14,282 nt of DNA, taken from Clostridiales bacterium. GTDB lineage: Bacteria > Bacillota > Clostridia > Oscillospirales > Oscillospiraceae. The DNA lies in contig JAQXNP010000018.1 in NCBI GenBank assembly GCA_029098065.1, forward strand, positions 1-14,282, in the 5' to 3' direction. Below are positions 6,567 through 13,450 of this stretch, one piece after another. Made by a program: the position numbers and the translations under genes. The notes under the pieces are model-generated. The model saw only the letters and a program-made list of their open reading frames with translations, was not told the origin of the DNA and did no database searches. Position 1 is the stretch's first letter. Each line of letters opens with the position of its first letter.

Positions 6567-9296
6567 TCAGGCTTCGGGAGGAAGGACCACATCCCCATCC
6601 GAGCCCTGTGCGGGTGTGGCAGCAGGTTCAGGGGTATGAACCGGCGTCTGGCTCGGACTGGGGTGGCTGCTCTCCTCCGATGTCGAACCATGGCCGCCAG
6701 AGGGAGCCGGCGTAACGGCTGTTCCCGGTTCTTCGCTCTCTTCAGCGGGGGGCAGAGACGGTGTGTCTCCGCTGTTGGGATAGGTGCTTGGATCGTCGGG
6801 ATCAAAATTGGGGTCTTCCTCAGCGGTGGGCCAGGTGGAAGGATCCGTGATGTCAAAACGCGATGGATCATAGGGTTCATTTACACCATTTTTCGTGTGG
6901 ACCGTGCATGCTCCGGCGCTCTGCATGGAACTGAGCACATAACCATCGTCCTCCGGTCTGACTCCGCCCAGATAGTCGCGATTCAGATCCAGTGCCGCCA
7001 CGCTGATCTTCCCGAGGGTCTCCACTCCATCCTCGCCCACGGTCACTGCGGGGCAGAATTCCCCCGCCAGATGATAGCGGCCAGTTGGTTCCCCTGCAGC
7101 ATTCAGAATCGGATCCGCAGTGCAGATTTCCACCATGGTGTGCACCTCACAGTATTCGGTGGGCACATCCTCCGCGAACAGATAACCATAGGCCACCCGG
7201 CTGCCGCGGAGATCACTCTCGCACTCGTCCGTTGCCAATTTGCCGCTGTCCATGCAATAGGCCACCTGTACCAGATTCCCGTTTGGCTTATTGAAGTCCT
7301 TGTATTCCAAATCCTCGTGGACCTGGCTCATAACCTTCTTCCAGAGGACGGCAGCCGGGTTCGTACTGGCCTTGATCCGCTCGGGCGTCTTATAACCAGT
7401 CCAAACCGCGGCGGTATAATAGGGCGTATAGCCCACAAACCAGCGGTCATTGTTGGAATCAGTGGAGCCGGTCTTGCCCGCGATCTCCATGCCAGAGAAA
7501 TTGGCGGCGGTACCGCTGCCGGAAGTCACCACGTTCTTCAGCATCTGATTGATATAATAGGTTGTTTTTTCCTTCAGGACCGGCTCGCCGGTATTGTCCT
7601 GGCTGAGCAGCTCTTTTCCGTTGGAATCCACAACCCTGGAGTAGGTCCTGGGCTTAATATAGATACCGCCCCGCGGAAAAACAGAATAGGCCCCTGCCAT
7701 ATCCATCGTGGAAACGCCGTCCGTCAAGCCGCCAAGGGCCATCTGTGAATAACCAATGTCAGAGTAATTTTTGCCATTGATCTCCCGATTAACCACAAGG
7801 TGATTCGGATCTACTCCGAATTTTTCTGTGAGGTACTCATAGGCTACCTGGGGCGTGACCTGTTCCAATACACGCACTGCCACTGTGTTGGTAGAATTCG
7901 TCACAGCGTTTTGTATCGTCATCTGACCAGTATAGCGGTGGTTGACGTTAGAGGGCCAGACCGACCCATTTACCTCCATAAAGGGGCTGTCTTCAAAAAC
8001 AGAATAGGGGGTGATCAGTCCCATCTCCAGGGCCGGCGCATAGACTGTCAGGGGTTTAATAGAAGAGCCCGGCTGACGTAGGGTACGGGAAGCCTGGTTC
8101 CAGCCCCGGGTATCGGCTGCAGTCTTCTCTCCCATCTTGCCGGAGAGTCCCACTACATTGCCCTGCGAATCCACGATAACAATCGCCGATTGAAGCTGCT
8201 GCCCGGAGGCGGAGACGTAGGGCAGATTATCCAGATCAGAGTAGACCTCATCTACAATCTCCTGGATCTTCGGATCTACACAGGCGTATATTTCCAGTCC
8301 TCCGGAATAGACCAGGTCATGGGCTACCGTATCGGAATACTGGTAAGTCTCCTTCAGATCGGCAATCACATCGGTGATGACCTGTTCTGTATACCAGCTG
8401 TATATCGTACTGCTCTGACCTGTGTCTGAAGCGCTGTGGAAGTTGATAACCTCCGCTTTGGCCGCATCCCGTTCCTCTTCACTGATGTAACCGTCCCGGC
8501 ACATGGCATCCAGCACTTTCCCTCTCCGATCCGCATTGTTTTCCGGATTCGTATAGGGATCATAGAGAGAGGGATTATTGGTGATGCTGATGAGACTGGC
8601 GCACTCAGCCAAATCCAGTTCGGATACGCTCTTACCAAAATACATATAAGAGGCGGTATATACTCCATAGCACTTGCGCCCGAAATATATGTAGTTAAGA
8701 TACCATTCCAGTGTAGTCTCTTTGGAATATTTCTTATCAAATTCCAGGGCCCGGAAAATCTCCAGAATCTTCCGCTTGACCGTAACATCGTCATAGGTAG
8801 TCAGATTCTTGATGAGCTGCTGGGTAATCGTGGAACCTCCCTGAACCCGGCCGCCGGTAAAAACGGTGAACGCACTCTTGGCGGTGCGGAGCCAATCCAC
8901 ACCATGATGTTCATAAAACCGGCGGTCTTCAATGGAAACGGCCGCACGGATCAGGTCCTCCGGAATCTCCTCGTAAGAGACCCAAACCCGGTTCTGATCA
9001 CCATGGAGTGTCTCATATTCCGACACCTCCCCCGTCTCCGAGTCGGTATAATAAATGGTGCTGGAGAGGTTCATGGGATAGTCAGCCACATCCAATTCCG
9101 CATTGGGCAGGATCACATTTTTGATGTAGATTGCCGCAAAGCAGGCCAGAAAGGCACAGGTAATAACCATCACCAGCAAAATGGTTCCAAGCACCTTGAT
9201 ACCCTTCTGGGCGACGGAGTTTTTCTTCCTGCGCCGGCGATGACTCCGGCTGCGCTCCGGCCGGTCAGGGACATGGGTGTTGTATTCTTCAGCCAC
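6567..9296 (-). CDS. Class A penicillin-binding protein (bifunctional transglycosylase/transpeptidase)
   Basis: This 909-residue wall enzyme polymerises lipid II and cross-links the stem peptides outside the membrane. A basic cytoplasmic tail (residues 10-26, very arginine-rich) precedes one membrane segment (about 34-57). The glycosyltransferase 51 domain shows EDRRFYEHHGVDW with catalytic Glu123, GGSTITQQL (153-161) and RKILEIFRALEFDKKYSK (175-192). The transpeptidase domain shows the serine box SSIK (Ser411, Lys414), STN (468-470) and KTG (608-610), all intact. After about 680 comes the common Firmicutes cysteine-containing segment (C681, C692, C716, C725, C748, C797), then an acidic Pro/Ser/Thr-rich tail from about 805 with two DPST-aromatic-P copies. 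The start is GTG at 9296 with GGAGG seven bases upstream. It is monocistronic, with its own promoter and terminator. Confidence 0.95.
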   Translation of the reverse strand: MAEEYNTHVPDRPERSRSHRRRRKKNSVAQKGIKVLGTILLVMVITCAFLACFAAIYIKNVILPNAELDVADYPMNLSSTIYYTDSETGEVSEYETLHGDQNRVWVSYEEIPEDLIRAAVSIEDRRFYEHHGVDWLRTAKSAFTVFTGGRVQGGSTITQQLIKNLTTYDDVTVKRKILEIFRALEFDKKYSKETTLEWYLNYIYFGRKCYGVYTASYMYFGKSVSELDLAECASLISITNNPSLYDPYTNPENNADRRGKVLDAMCRDGYISEEERDAAKAEVINFHSASDTGQSSTIYSWYTEQVITDVIADLKETYQYSDTVAHDLVYSGGLEIYACVDPKIQEIVDEVYSDLDNLPYVSASGQQLQSAIVIVDSQGNVVGLSGKMGEKTAADTRGWNQASRTLRQPGSSIKPLTVYAPALEMGLITPYSVFEDSPFMEVNGSVWPSNVNHRYTGQMTIQNAVTNSTNTVAVRVLEQVTPQVAYEYLTEKFGVDPNHLVVNREINGKNYSDIGYSQMALGGLTDGVSTMDMAGAYSVFPRGGIYIKPRTYSRVVDSNGKELLSQDNTGEPVLKEKTTYYINQMLKNVVTSGSGTAANFSGMEIAGKTGSTDSNNDRWFVGYTPYYTAAVWTGYKTPERIKASTNPAAVLWKKVMSQVHEDLEYKDFNKPNGNLVQVAYCMDSGKLATDECESDLRGSRVAYGYLFAEDVPTEYCEVHTMVEICTADPILNAAGEPTGRYHLAGEFCPAVTVGEDGVETLGKISVAALDLNRDYLGGVRPEDDGYVLSSMQSAGACTVHTKNGVNEPYDPSRFDITDPSTWPTAEEDPNFDPDDPSTYPNSGDTPSLPPAEESEEPGTAVTPAPSGGHGSTSEESSHPSPSQTPVHTPEPAATPAQGSDGDVVLPPEA

Positions 9297-9367
9297 GATA
9301 ACACCTCCGTGGGATTTGTGGTTTCTGCGACAATGGATCCGCTTGGATATTCCATTTGGATTTTATC

Positions 9368-9395
9368 ATTATATCACAGAATGCCGGTTTGTCCA
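9368..9395 (-). promoter_or_regulatory. Extended -10 promoter of the penicillin-binding protein gene
   Basis: On the minus strand TGGACA (9390-9395), 16 bases, then TATAAT (9368-9373) with the extension TG one base upstream. Transcription should start near 9361, giving a leader of about 65 bases. TGGA/TCCA-type palindromes lie on both sides (9344-9354, and 9416-9435) and might be regulator sites. Confidence 0.8.
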
Positions 9396-9415
9396 CCCCA
9401 ATAATTTACAGTTAT

Positions 9416-9435
9416 TGGATATTTATCCATATGGA
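9416..9435. promoter_or_regulatory. Overlapping palindromes between divergent promoters
   Basis: Two overlapping perfect palindromes are present: TGGATA-TT-TATCCA (9416-9429) and TCCATATGGA (9426-9435). They lie between the PBP -35 box (9390) and the DUF1292 gene -35 box (9468), so a bound protein could affect both genes. The sequence is AT-rich, so chance is possible, and no regulator is identified. Confidence 0.35.
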
Positions 9436-9467
9436 ATAGGATGGGTAAAATTTTCACAAAGGCGGCC

Positions 9468-9496
9468 TTGCTTTTTTCCGCAATGCGGGGTACAAT
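9468..9496 (+). promoter_or_regulatory. Sigma-A promoter of the DUF1292 gene (and possibly of 6S RNA)
   Basis: TTGCTT (9468-9473) and TACAAT (9491-9496) are separated by 17 bases, about 35 bases before the chosen DUF1292 start. It diverges from the PBP promoter. No good promoter was found directly before the 6S RNA, so this one may feed both. Confidence 0.65.
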
Positions 9497-9530
9497 AAGG
9501 GCACACAAGCGGGAAAGTGAGGCTTATGGC

Positions 9531-9830
9531 ATGAGCGAAGAATTTGGTCCCGATTTTATCTCGGTCACCGATGAGGATGGAAACGAGTTTGAACTGGAAC
9601 ATGTAGATACCATTGAGTACAAGGGGCAAATTTACATGGCTTTCTTCCCCGCTGACACTGGTGAAACCACAGACGAACAAGAAGAAGAGGAAACCGGCCT
9701 CATTATCCTGAAAGTGATTGAGGAAAACGGTGAGGAACAACTCTCCACTCTGGACAGCGAGGAGGAACTGGAAGAGGTCTACGACCAGTTCATGGAAGAT
9801 CTGTTTCAGGATGAGGACAACACCCCTTAA
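9531..9830 (+). CDS. DUF1292 domain protein, small and acidic
   Basis: The 99 residues match the DUF1292 family, which is widespread in Firmicutes (YrzB-like) and has no established function. The pattern is VTDEDGNEFELEHVDTIEY (about 12-30), then YMAFFPAD (35-42), and LIILKVIEENGEEQLSTL (57-74) before a glutamate-rich end. Close to a third of its residues are Asp or Glu; there is no signal peptide or membrane segment. I chose the ATG at 9531, preceded by GTGAGG at eight bases; the frame stays open upstream to 9441 but that region contains the promoter. In other Firmicutes DUF1292 genes often lie near yrzL/ruvX-type genes; here the nearest ruvX is 3 kb away. A 6S RNA gene begins about 20 bases after the stop. 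Confidence 0.88.
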   Translation: MSEEFGPDFISVTDEDGNEFELEHVDTIEYKGQIYMAFFPADTGETTDEQEEEETGLIILKVIEENGEEQLSTLDSEEELEEVYDQFMEDLFQDEDNTP

Positions 9831-9847
9831 TTGAAGCAAAACGGATT

Positions 9848-10043
9848 GTACCCTGCCTGGTGCGTGATGGACTTCATTTAAACCCACATTTTTAAAACGG
9901 GACGCTGGCTCGTACCGTGGTTCGCAGGCCTCCCGGACTCTGTCCGGAAGTTGGAAGCGATAAAACGGCACGGAGGCGACCCACCTGCCGGAGACGTGCA
10001 GGTTTTAAAGGGGTCCACACGGCTAAGGCGGGGTTTTTATTTT
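9848..10043 (+). ncRNA. ssrS: 6S RNA
   Basis: 6S RNA mimics an open promoter and sequesters the housekeeping RNA polymerase. A rod of the right size (about 190 nt) can be folded by hand. The closing stem is 9850-9858 with 10026-10034 (9 bp). The next stem is 9863-9866/9868-9872 with 10018-10021/10013-10017. The large central bubble has an A/T-rich 5' side (about 9873-9899). On its 3' side is a small hairpin (9983-9988 with 9998-10003), as in known 6S RNAs. Distal pairs are 9915-9919 with 9969-9973, and the apical hairpin is 9933-9938 with 9942-9947. The segment with TAAAACGGC, CCACCTGC and GCAGGTTTTAAAGGGG resembles the E. coli 6S 3' half as I recall it. The closing stem runs straight into TTTTTATTTT, so it doubles as the terminator. 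No clear promoter lies just upstream. Confidence 0.82.
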
Positions 10044-10275
10044 GGTTCAACTGCTTCTATGTGCTGCTTGGTGTAAAATTGTTGAAACAGGCAGCCGCCG
10101 TAGAACATCATATCGTATTGTTTTCAGGGAAGGAATGGTTTGGACCATGCCGTCCCTGTTTCGTTTAAATGACCCGCCATTCACCCCAACTCCGCTCAAC
10201 AGGTCACGCAATTGTAAATTGAAAGAATTCCTATCTTATAGCGGCTCCCCGAAGAAGCTGTTTTTCTTCCGCTTT
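10044..10275. other. Intergenic stretch without a gene, containing one terminator-like hairpin
   Basis: Between 6S RNA and the foldase promoter I see no convincing coding sequence; the short open frames here lack ribosome sites and family resemblance. The only strong structure is the hairpin at 10125-10166. A weak TAAAAT at 10074-10079 could be a -10 box but has no good -35 partner. Confidence 0.6.
10125..10166 (+). terminator. Terminator-like hairpin downstream of 6S RNA
   Basis: CAGGGAAGGAATGG (10125-10138) pairs with CCATGCCGTCCCTG (10145-10158) at 12 of 14 positions, with two A-G mismatches and a six-base loop, and is followed by TTTCGTTT. It could catch read-through from 6S RNA, or end an unrecognised small RNA starting near 10080. 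Confidence 0.5.
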
Positions 10276-10279
10276 TGAC

Positions 10280-10308
10280 TTGCAAGAATGGCCTGTTTCT
10301 TGTATAAT
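10280..10308 (+). promoter_or_regulatory. Sigma-A promoter of the PrsA-like gene
   Basis: TTGCAA (10280-10285), 17 bases, then a perfect TATAAT (10303-10308). Transcription should start near 10315, giving a leader of about 65 bases that can form two hairpins (stems 10321-10325/10344-10348 and 10351-10355/10362-10366), the second ending just before the ribosome site. Confidence 0.85.
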
Positions 10309-10380
10309 AGGAAAATACGTTGGGCTTCCATCCTCGCGGGGACGCCCACTGGGGATGTTTCTCCCCCCCGCAGGTAATAA

Positions 10381-12117
10381 ATGAGAGGACTGAACATTAC
10401 AATGAGCGCATCCGATAAGAAAAAACAGCGGAAAGAGAATCTCGGCAGTGAACTGACTCAGCGTCAGCGCAAAGAACAGGCCGAGGCTCAGGCCGCCAAA
10501 CGAAAGAAAACCATCTATATTGTAATTGGCGTCATCTGTGCGGTAGCTGCCGCCGCTCTGTTGATCTGGAACGCCTCCTTCTGGAAAACGGGAGCCGTGG
10601 CCGCCACGGTAGACGGCACCGAGTACAAGGCCTGTGACCTTCAGTACTATTACGCTCAGGCTCGAAATATGGAGTATTACTACGCCCAGTACGGCTGGAG
10701 TCAGTTCAACGCCAGCAAGAGCGATGGCGCGCAGTGGTATGACGAGGCTGAGGGCAAAACCTATGCCGACTATTTCCGGGAGTCCGCTCTGGAAAGTTTA
10801 AAGCAGACTGTTGCCGTCTGTAAGGCGGCTGAAGAGGCCGGATACACTCTGTCCAAAAACGGTCAGGAAACCATCGATAATAACCTTGCTCAGCTTGATA
10901 AAGCCTGTGTCCAGAACAACCTGACCCGGGGAGCCTACCTGGCTCAGGTTTACGGTTCCGGCGTCACTGAAAAGGTCTATCTCCGCAATCTTACCAACGA
11001 CGTTCTGGCTTCCGAATATGAGCAGTACTATCAGGACAGCCTCACCTATGACGATGCCGCCCTGGAAGACTATTATAAGGAGAACACCGACTCTCTGGAC
11101 AGCTTTGACTATCGGATCTTCACCGTGGACGGCACCGCCCCCGCTCCCATGGATGAAAACGGCAATCCCAAAACCGATGAAAACGGCAACCAGGTAGAGG
11201 CCACTGACGAGGAAAAGCAGGCCGCCATGGATGCCGCCAAGGAAAAGGCCGACGCCGCCGTGGCCGAAATCACTGCTTCTGACGACAAAGAGGCCGCCTT
11301 TATCGCCGCCGCGCCCAACTATGTGACTGAGGATGAAAAGAGTTCCTATTCTGATCCTGACTATTCTCTTCATACCGCTGTCCGGGGCAATATGCTGAGC
11401 AGCAGCACCAGCACCGATGCTGCCGACTGGTTGAAGGACTCCGCCCGGAAAGCGGGAGACGTAACCGCGATTGAGTCCACCAACGGCTATCAGGTGGTTC
11501 TCTTCCTGAACCGCTATCTGGTTCAGGATCCGACGGTAGATATCCGCCATATCCTCATCAAGGCCGAACTGGCGGATGAAGATGATCCCAATACGGAAGA
11601 TGTTGATGAGAGCAAAGTCCCCACCCAGGAGGCGTTGGATGCTGCCAAGGCCAAAGCCGAGTCCATTCTGGAGGAATGGAAATCCGGTGACGCCACTGCG
11701 GAGAGCTTTGGCGCTTTGGCTGAGGAGTACTCTGAAGATCCCGGCTCCAACACCAAGGGCGGCGAATACACTTACGTTTATCAGGGGCAGATGTTTGATG
11801 ACTTTGACCAGTGGATTTTCGACCCCTCCCGCAAGAGCGGTGACACCGGTCTGGTGGAAAACACCCAGGACGGCCAGCAGGGCTGGCACATCATCTATTT
11901 TGAAAATACTGACGGCCCGTACTGGAAATATCTTGCCATCACTGCCAAGCAGCAGGCTGACCGGAACGAGTGGCTCACTGCGCTCACCGATGCCGCTACC
12001 GCCGAAGCCGCTGACGGCATGAAGTATGTAGGTTCTGAGAATACCGCTCAGCCCACTGCTACTCCTACCCCTAACGCGAGTGCTGATCCGGAGGCATCTG
12101 AAAGCCCGGCGGAATAA
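10381..12117 (+). CDS. Membrane-anchored PrsA-like peptidyl-prolyl isomerase (parvulin foldase)
   Basis: This is an extracytoplasmic foldase of the PrsA/SurA kind, 578 residues, expected to help exported proteins fold outside the membrane. A basic N-terminal tail (9-43, rich in Lys, Arg and Gln) leads to one membrane segment (about 44-63). There is no lipobox: the cysteine at 53 is preceded by Val-Ile, not Gly/Ala, so it is a transmembrane anchor rather than a lipoprotein. A SurA_N-like helical region (about 75-240) and an acidic insert (about 255-305) follow. The parvulin domain (about 384-508) shows VDIRHILIK, FGALAEEYSEDPGSNTKGG (443-461) and GWHIIYFEN. The tail is a Pro/Thr/Ser low-complexity stretch. 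ATG at 10381 has AGGT five bases upstream; an alternative start is the ATG at 10402 (residue 8), but its GAGG is 13 bases away. It is flanked by its own promoter and terminator. Confidence 0.9.
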   Translation: MRGLNITMSASDKKKQRKENLGSELTQRQRKEQAEAQAAKRKKTIYIVIGVICAVAAAALLIWNASFWKTGAVAATVDGTEYKACDLQYYYAQARNMEYYYAQYGWSQFNASKSDGAQWYDEAEGKTYADYFRESALESLKQTVAVCKAAEEAGYTLSKNGQETIDNNLAQLDKACVQNNLTRGAYLAQVYGSGVTEKVYLRNLTNDVLASEYEQYYQDSLTYDDAALEDYYKENTDSLDSFDYRIFTVDGTAPAPMDENGNPKTDENGNQVEATDEEKQAAMDAAKEKADAAVAEITASDDKEAAFIAAAPNYVTEDEKSSYSDPDYSLHTAVRGNMLSSSTSTDAADWLKDSARKAGDVTAIESTNGYQVVLFLNRYLVQDPTVDIRHILIKAELADEDDPNTEDVDESKVPTQEALDAAKAKAESILEEWKSGDATAESFGALAEEYSEDPGSNTKGGEYTYVYQGQMFDDFDQWIFDPSRKSGDTGLVENTQDGQQGWHIIYFENTDGPYWKYLAITAKQQADRNEWLTALTDAATAEAADGMKYVGSENTAQPTATPTPNASADPEASESPAE

Positions 12118-12133
12118 GACCGAAAAGCTTTTA

Positions 12134-12170
12134 ACAGGCGGCCGTCCATTGGGCGGCCGCCTGTCATTTT
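12134..12170 (+). terminator. Intrinsic terminator of the PrsA-like gene
   Basis: A perfect GC-rich 11-base-pair stem (12134-12144 with 12154-12164), extendable into the nine-base loop, is followed by CATTTT. It lies 16 bases after the stop codon. Confidence 0.85.
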
Positions 12171-12208
12171 CCCGCGCAAATAGAAACGCCGGATAGAAAC
12201 CATAAATC

Positions 12209-12274
12209 AGATCCCTCCAGCTCTGGAATAAAAGATCCCTCCATTGGAACACTGAGGTTCAGATGGAGGGATCT
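12209..12274 (+). promoter_or_regulatory. Leader with duplicated anti-ribosome-site sequence before the split tauE genes
   Basis: The 11-mer AGATCCCTCCA occurs twice in direct orientation (12209-12219 and 12233-12243), and its exact reverse complement TGGAGGGATCT lies at 12264-12274. That last copy contains the ribosome site GGAGGG (12265-12270) for the ATG at 12278. Copy two forms a long hairpin with it (11 bp, plus GAAC/GTTC at the top of a six-base loop), which would hide the ribosome site; copy one can compete for the same pairing. The hairpin lacks a U tract, so it is not a terminator. No convincing promoter was found between 12171 and 12263. Confidence 0.6.
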
Positions 12275-12277
12275 TCA

Positions 12278-12643
12278 ATGTCCAAACAACGAAAATGGTT
12301 TTTTCCCGCCCTGGCGGGAGCTGCGGCAGGGCTGGTCAACGGCTTTTTTGGCGGAGGCGGCGGTATGGTTCTGGTTCCTCTTCTGGCAGAAAAATGCGGC
12401 TTGGAGCAGAGGAAAGCCTTCGCCACCTCTGTGGCTATTATTTTTCCACTGTGTGCCCTGTCCTCGGTCATCTACTGGTTCAGAGGCGGATTGGAATTGG
12501 CCGCTGCCCTCCCCTATCTGACCGGCGGTTTGGTGGGCGGATGGTTCGGCGGAAAAATGTTCCGGTCTCTCAACATAGACTGGCTTCGAAGGATTTTTGC
12601 CCTTTTGATCCTCTACGGCGGCGTCAAGTCGCTGTTCTTCTGA
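12278..12643 (+). CDS. TauE/SafE family permease, N-terminal half-size protein
   Basis: TauE/SafE proteins are membrane carriers linked to export of sulfite, sulfonates or related anions; a full-length protein has about 250 residues built from two similar halves. This gene encodes 121 residues, one half only. It has the glycine-rich first helix GLVNGFFGGGGGMVLVPLL (18-36), about four hydrophobic segments, and the repeat-half pattern with FATSVAIIFP (48-57) and GGLVGGWFGGKM (83-94). I prefer ATG 12278, seven bases after GGAGGG; an upstream in-frame ATG at 12263 has GAGG at 12254-12257 and would add five residues. Its stop TGA overlaps the ATG of the second half. No substrate can be read from the sequence. 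The SD of this gene is inside the leader hairpin described separately. Confidence 0.85.
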   Translation: MSKQRKWFFPALAGAAAGLVNGFFGGGGGMVLVPLLAEKCGLEQRKAFATSVAIIFPLCALSSVIYWFRGGLELAAALPYLTGGLVGGWFGGKMFRSLNIDWLRRIFALLILYGGVKSLFF

Positions 12644-13017
12644 TGGGCCCCTGGCTGGTGGCCGCCCTGGCCGGCGGCCTGACCGGAATTCTGTCCAGCT
12701 TCGGCATTGGCGGGGGCACTCTGCTGCTCATTTATATGACCGCCTTTACCGGGATGGAGCAGCATTTGGCCCAGGGAATCAATCTGCTCTATTTTCTCCC
12801 CGCAGCTGCCACCGCCCTGCCCTCCCATTTTAAAAATGGTTACGTGGATAAACAGACGGCGGTGCCCGCCATCTTATTCGGATTGGCAGGCACCGCCCTG
12901 GCCGCCTGGCTGGCCACTGCGTTGAATGTGACCCTGCTTCGGCGTTTCTTCGGCGCTTATCTGATTTATATCGGGATCCACGAACTTCTTCGGAAAACAC
13001 CCGCCTCTTCCCAATGA
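12643..13017 (+). CDS. TauE/SafE family permease, C-terminal half-size protein
   Basis: This 124-residue protein is the matching second half of the exporter: GLTGILSSFGIGGGTLLLIY (12-31) mirrors the glycine-rich first helix of the neighbour, and GINLLYFLPAAATALPSHFKNG (45-66) and the closing LRRFFGAYLIYIGIHELL (99-116) mirror its remaining helices. About four hydrophobic segments are predicted. The ATG overlaps the upstream stop as TGATG and has no good ribosome site of its own, so translation probably depends on termination of the first half (coupling). The two proteins presumably assemble as a heterodimer equal to a full-length TauE. Half-size TauE pairs occur in other Firmicutes, which argues against a sequencing frameshift. 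The stop codon lies in a palindrome shared with the stop of ruvX. Confidence 0.85.
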   Translation: MGPWLVAALAGGLTGILSSFGIGGGTLLLIYMTAFTGMEQHLAQGINLLYFLPAAATALPSHFKNGYVDKQTAVPAILFGLAGTALAAWLATALNVTLLRRFFGAYLIYIGIHELLRKTPASSQ

Positions 13018-13030
13018 GCGGGACCGCTCA
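13015..13030. terminator. Palindrome shared by two convergent stop codons, possible weak bidirectional terminator
   Basis: TGAGCGG-GA-CCGCTCA is a perfect inverted repeat whose two outer ends are the TGA stops of the second tauE half (13015-13017, plus) and of ruvX (13028-13030, minus). In practice it makes a 6-bp stem with a four-base loop. The plus side is followed by ACTTTGTT and the minus side by TTGG, so termination strength is doubtful. Confidence 0.4.
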
Positions 13031-13450
13031 ACTTTGTTCCAATCGTTTCCGGGCCAGATATCCCTCCAGAATAAGGGAAGCCGCTACGGCGTCCACGTTC
13101 TTTTTATGCGCCTTCATCTTTCTGCCGTTCCCGTGAAGGATATCGTGAGCTTCGATGGTGGTCCTCCGTTCATCCCATAGATGAACGGTCAATCCGGAGG
13201 CCTCTTCCAGCAAACGGGCAAATTCCCGATAGAGGTCCGCCCGGGCTCCCTCCGTGCCGTCCATGTTCCGGGGAAAGCCCAGCACCAGTTCCTCCACTCC
13301 CCGTTCCTCTGCCAGGCGGGCGGCCTCTTCGGCCACCCGTTCGGCTTTCCGGCCCTGAATAACAGTGGTAAAACCCGCCATCATCCCGGTCGGGTCAGAT
13401 ACGGCAATGCCTGTTCGGGCATCGCCGTAATCGATCGCCATGATCCGCAT
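13028..13450 (-). CDS. ruvX: RuvX/YqgF RNase H-fold nuclease
   Basis: The 140 residues match the family length. The motifs are AIDYGDARTGIAVSD (5-19, first acidic catalytic residue in the RNase H fold), LGFPRNMDGTEG (about 57-68), WDERRTT (about 92-98, second acidic site) and KKNVDAVAASLILEGYL near the C-terminus (third acidic residue). YqgF takes part in 16S rRNA 5' end maturation in E. coli; the older Holliday-junction role is less certain. The ATG at 13450 overlaps the thioredoxin stop as TGATG; an adjacent GTG at 13453 would add one residue. No separate ribosome site is clear, so translation is probably coupled to thioredoxin. It converges on the tauE pair with only ten bases between stop codons. 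Confidence 0.93.
   Translation of the reverse strand: MRIMAIDYGDARTGIAVSDPTGMMAGFTTVIQGRKAERVAEEAARLAEERGVEELVLGFPRNMDGTEGARADLYREFARLLEEASGLTVHLWDERRTTIEAHDILHGNGRKMKAHKKNVDAVAASLILEGYLARKRLEQS

Noticed and set aside
6453..7748. Long 431-codon open frame on the plus strand
   Set aside because: It lies antisense inside the PBP gene, whose motifs are unambiguous; the antisense translation has no recognisable domains and no ribosome site.
10513..10572. Lipobox making the foldase a lipoprotein like typical PrsA
   Set aside because: The only cysteine near the hydrophobic segment is preceded by Val-Ile, not by Gly/Ala/Ser, so it does not fit a signal peptidase II site.
10798..12252. 484-codon open frame on the minus strand
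   Set aside because: It is antisense to the PrsA-like foldase; the GC-rich codon pattern of the real gene keeps the opposite frame open, and it would run through the terminator.
12295..12640. Reading the second tauE frame upstream as part of its protein
   Set aside because: The translation before 12643 is arginine/glycine-rich shadow sequence of the first half; the TauE pattern begins at the ATG overlapping the stop.
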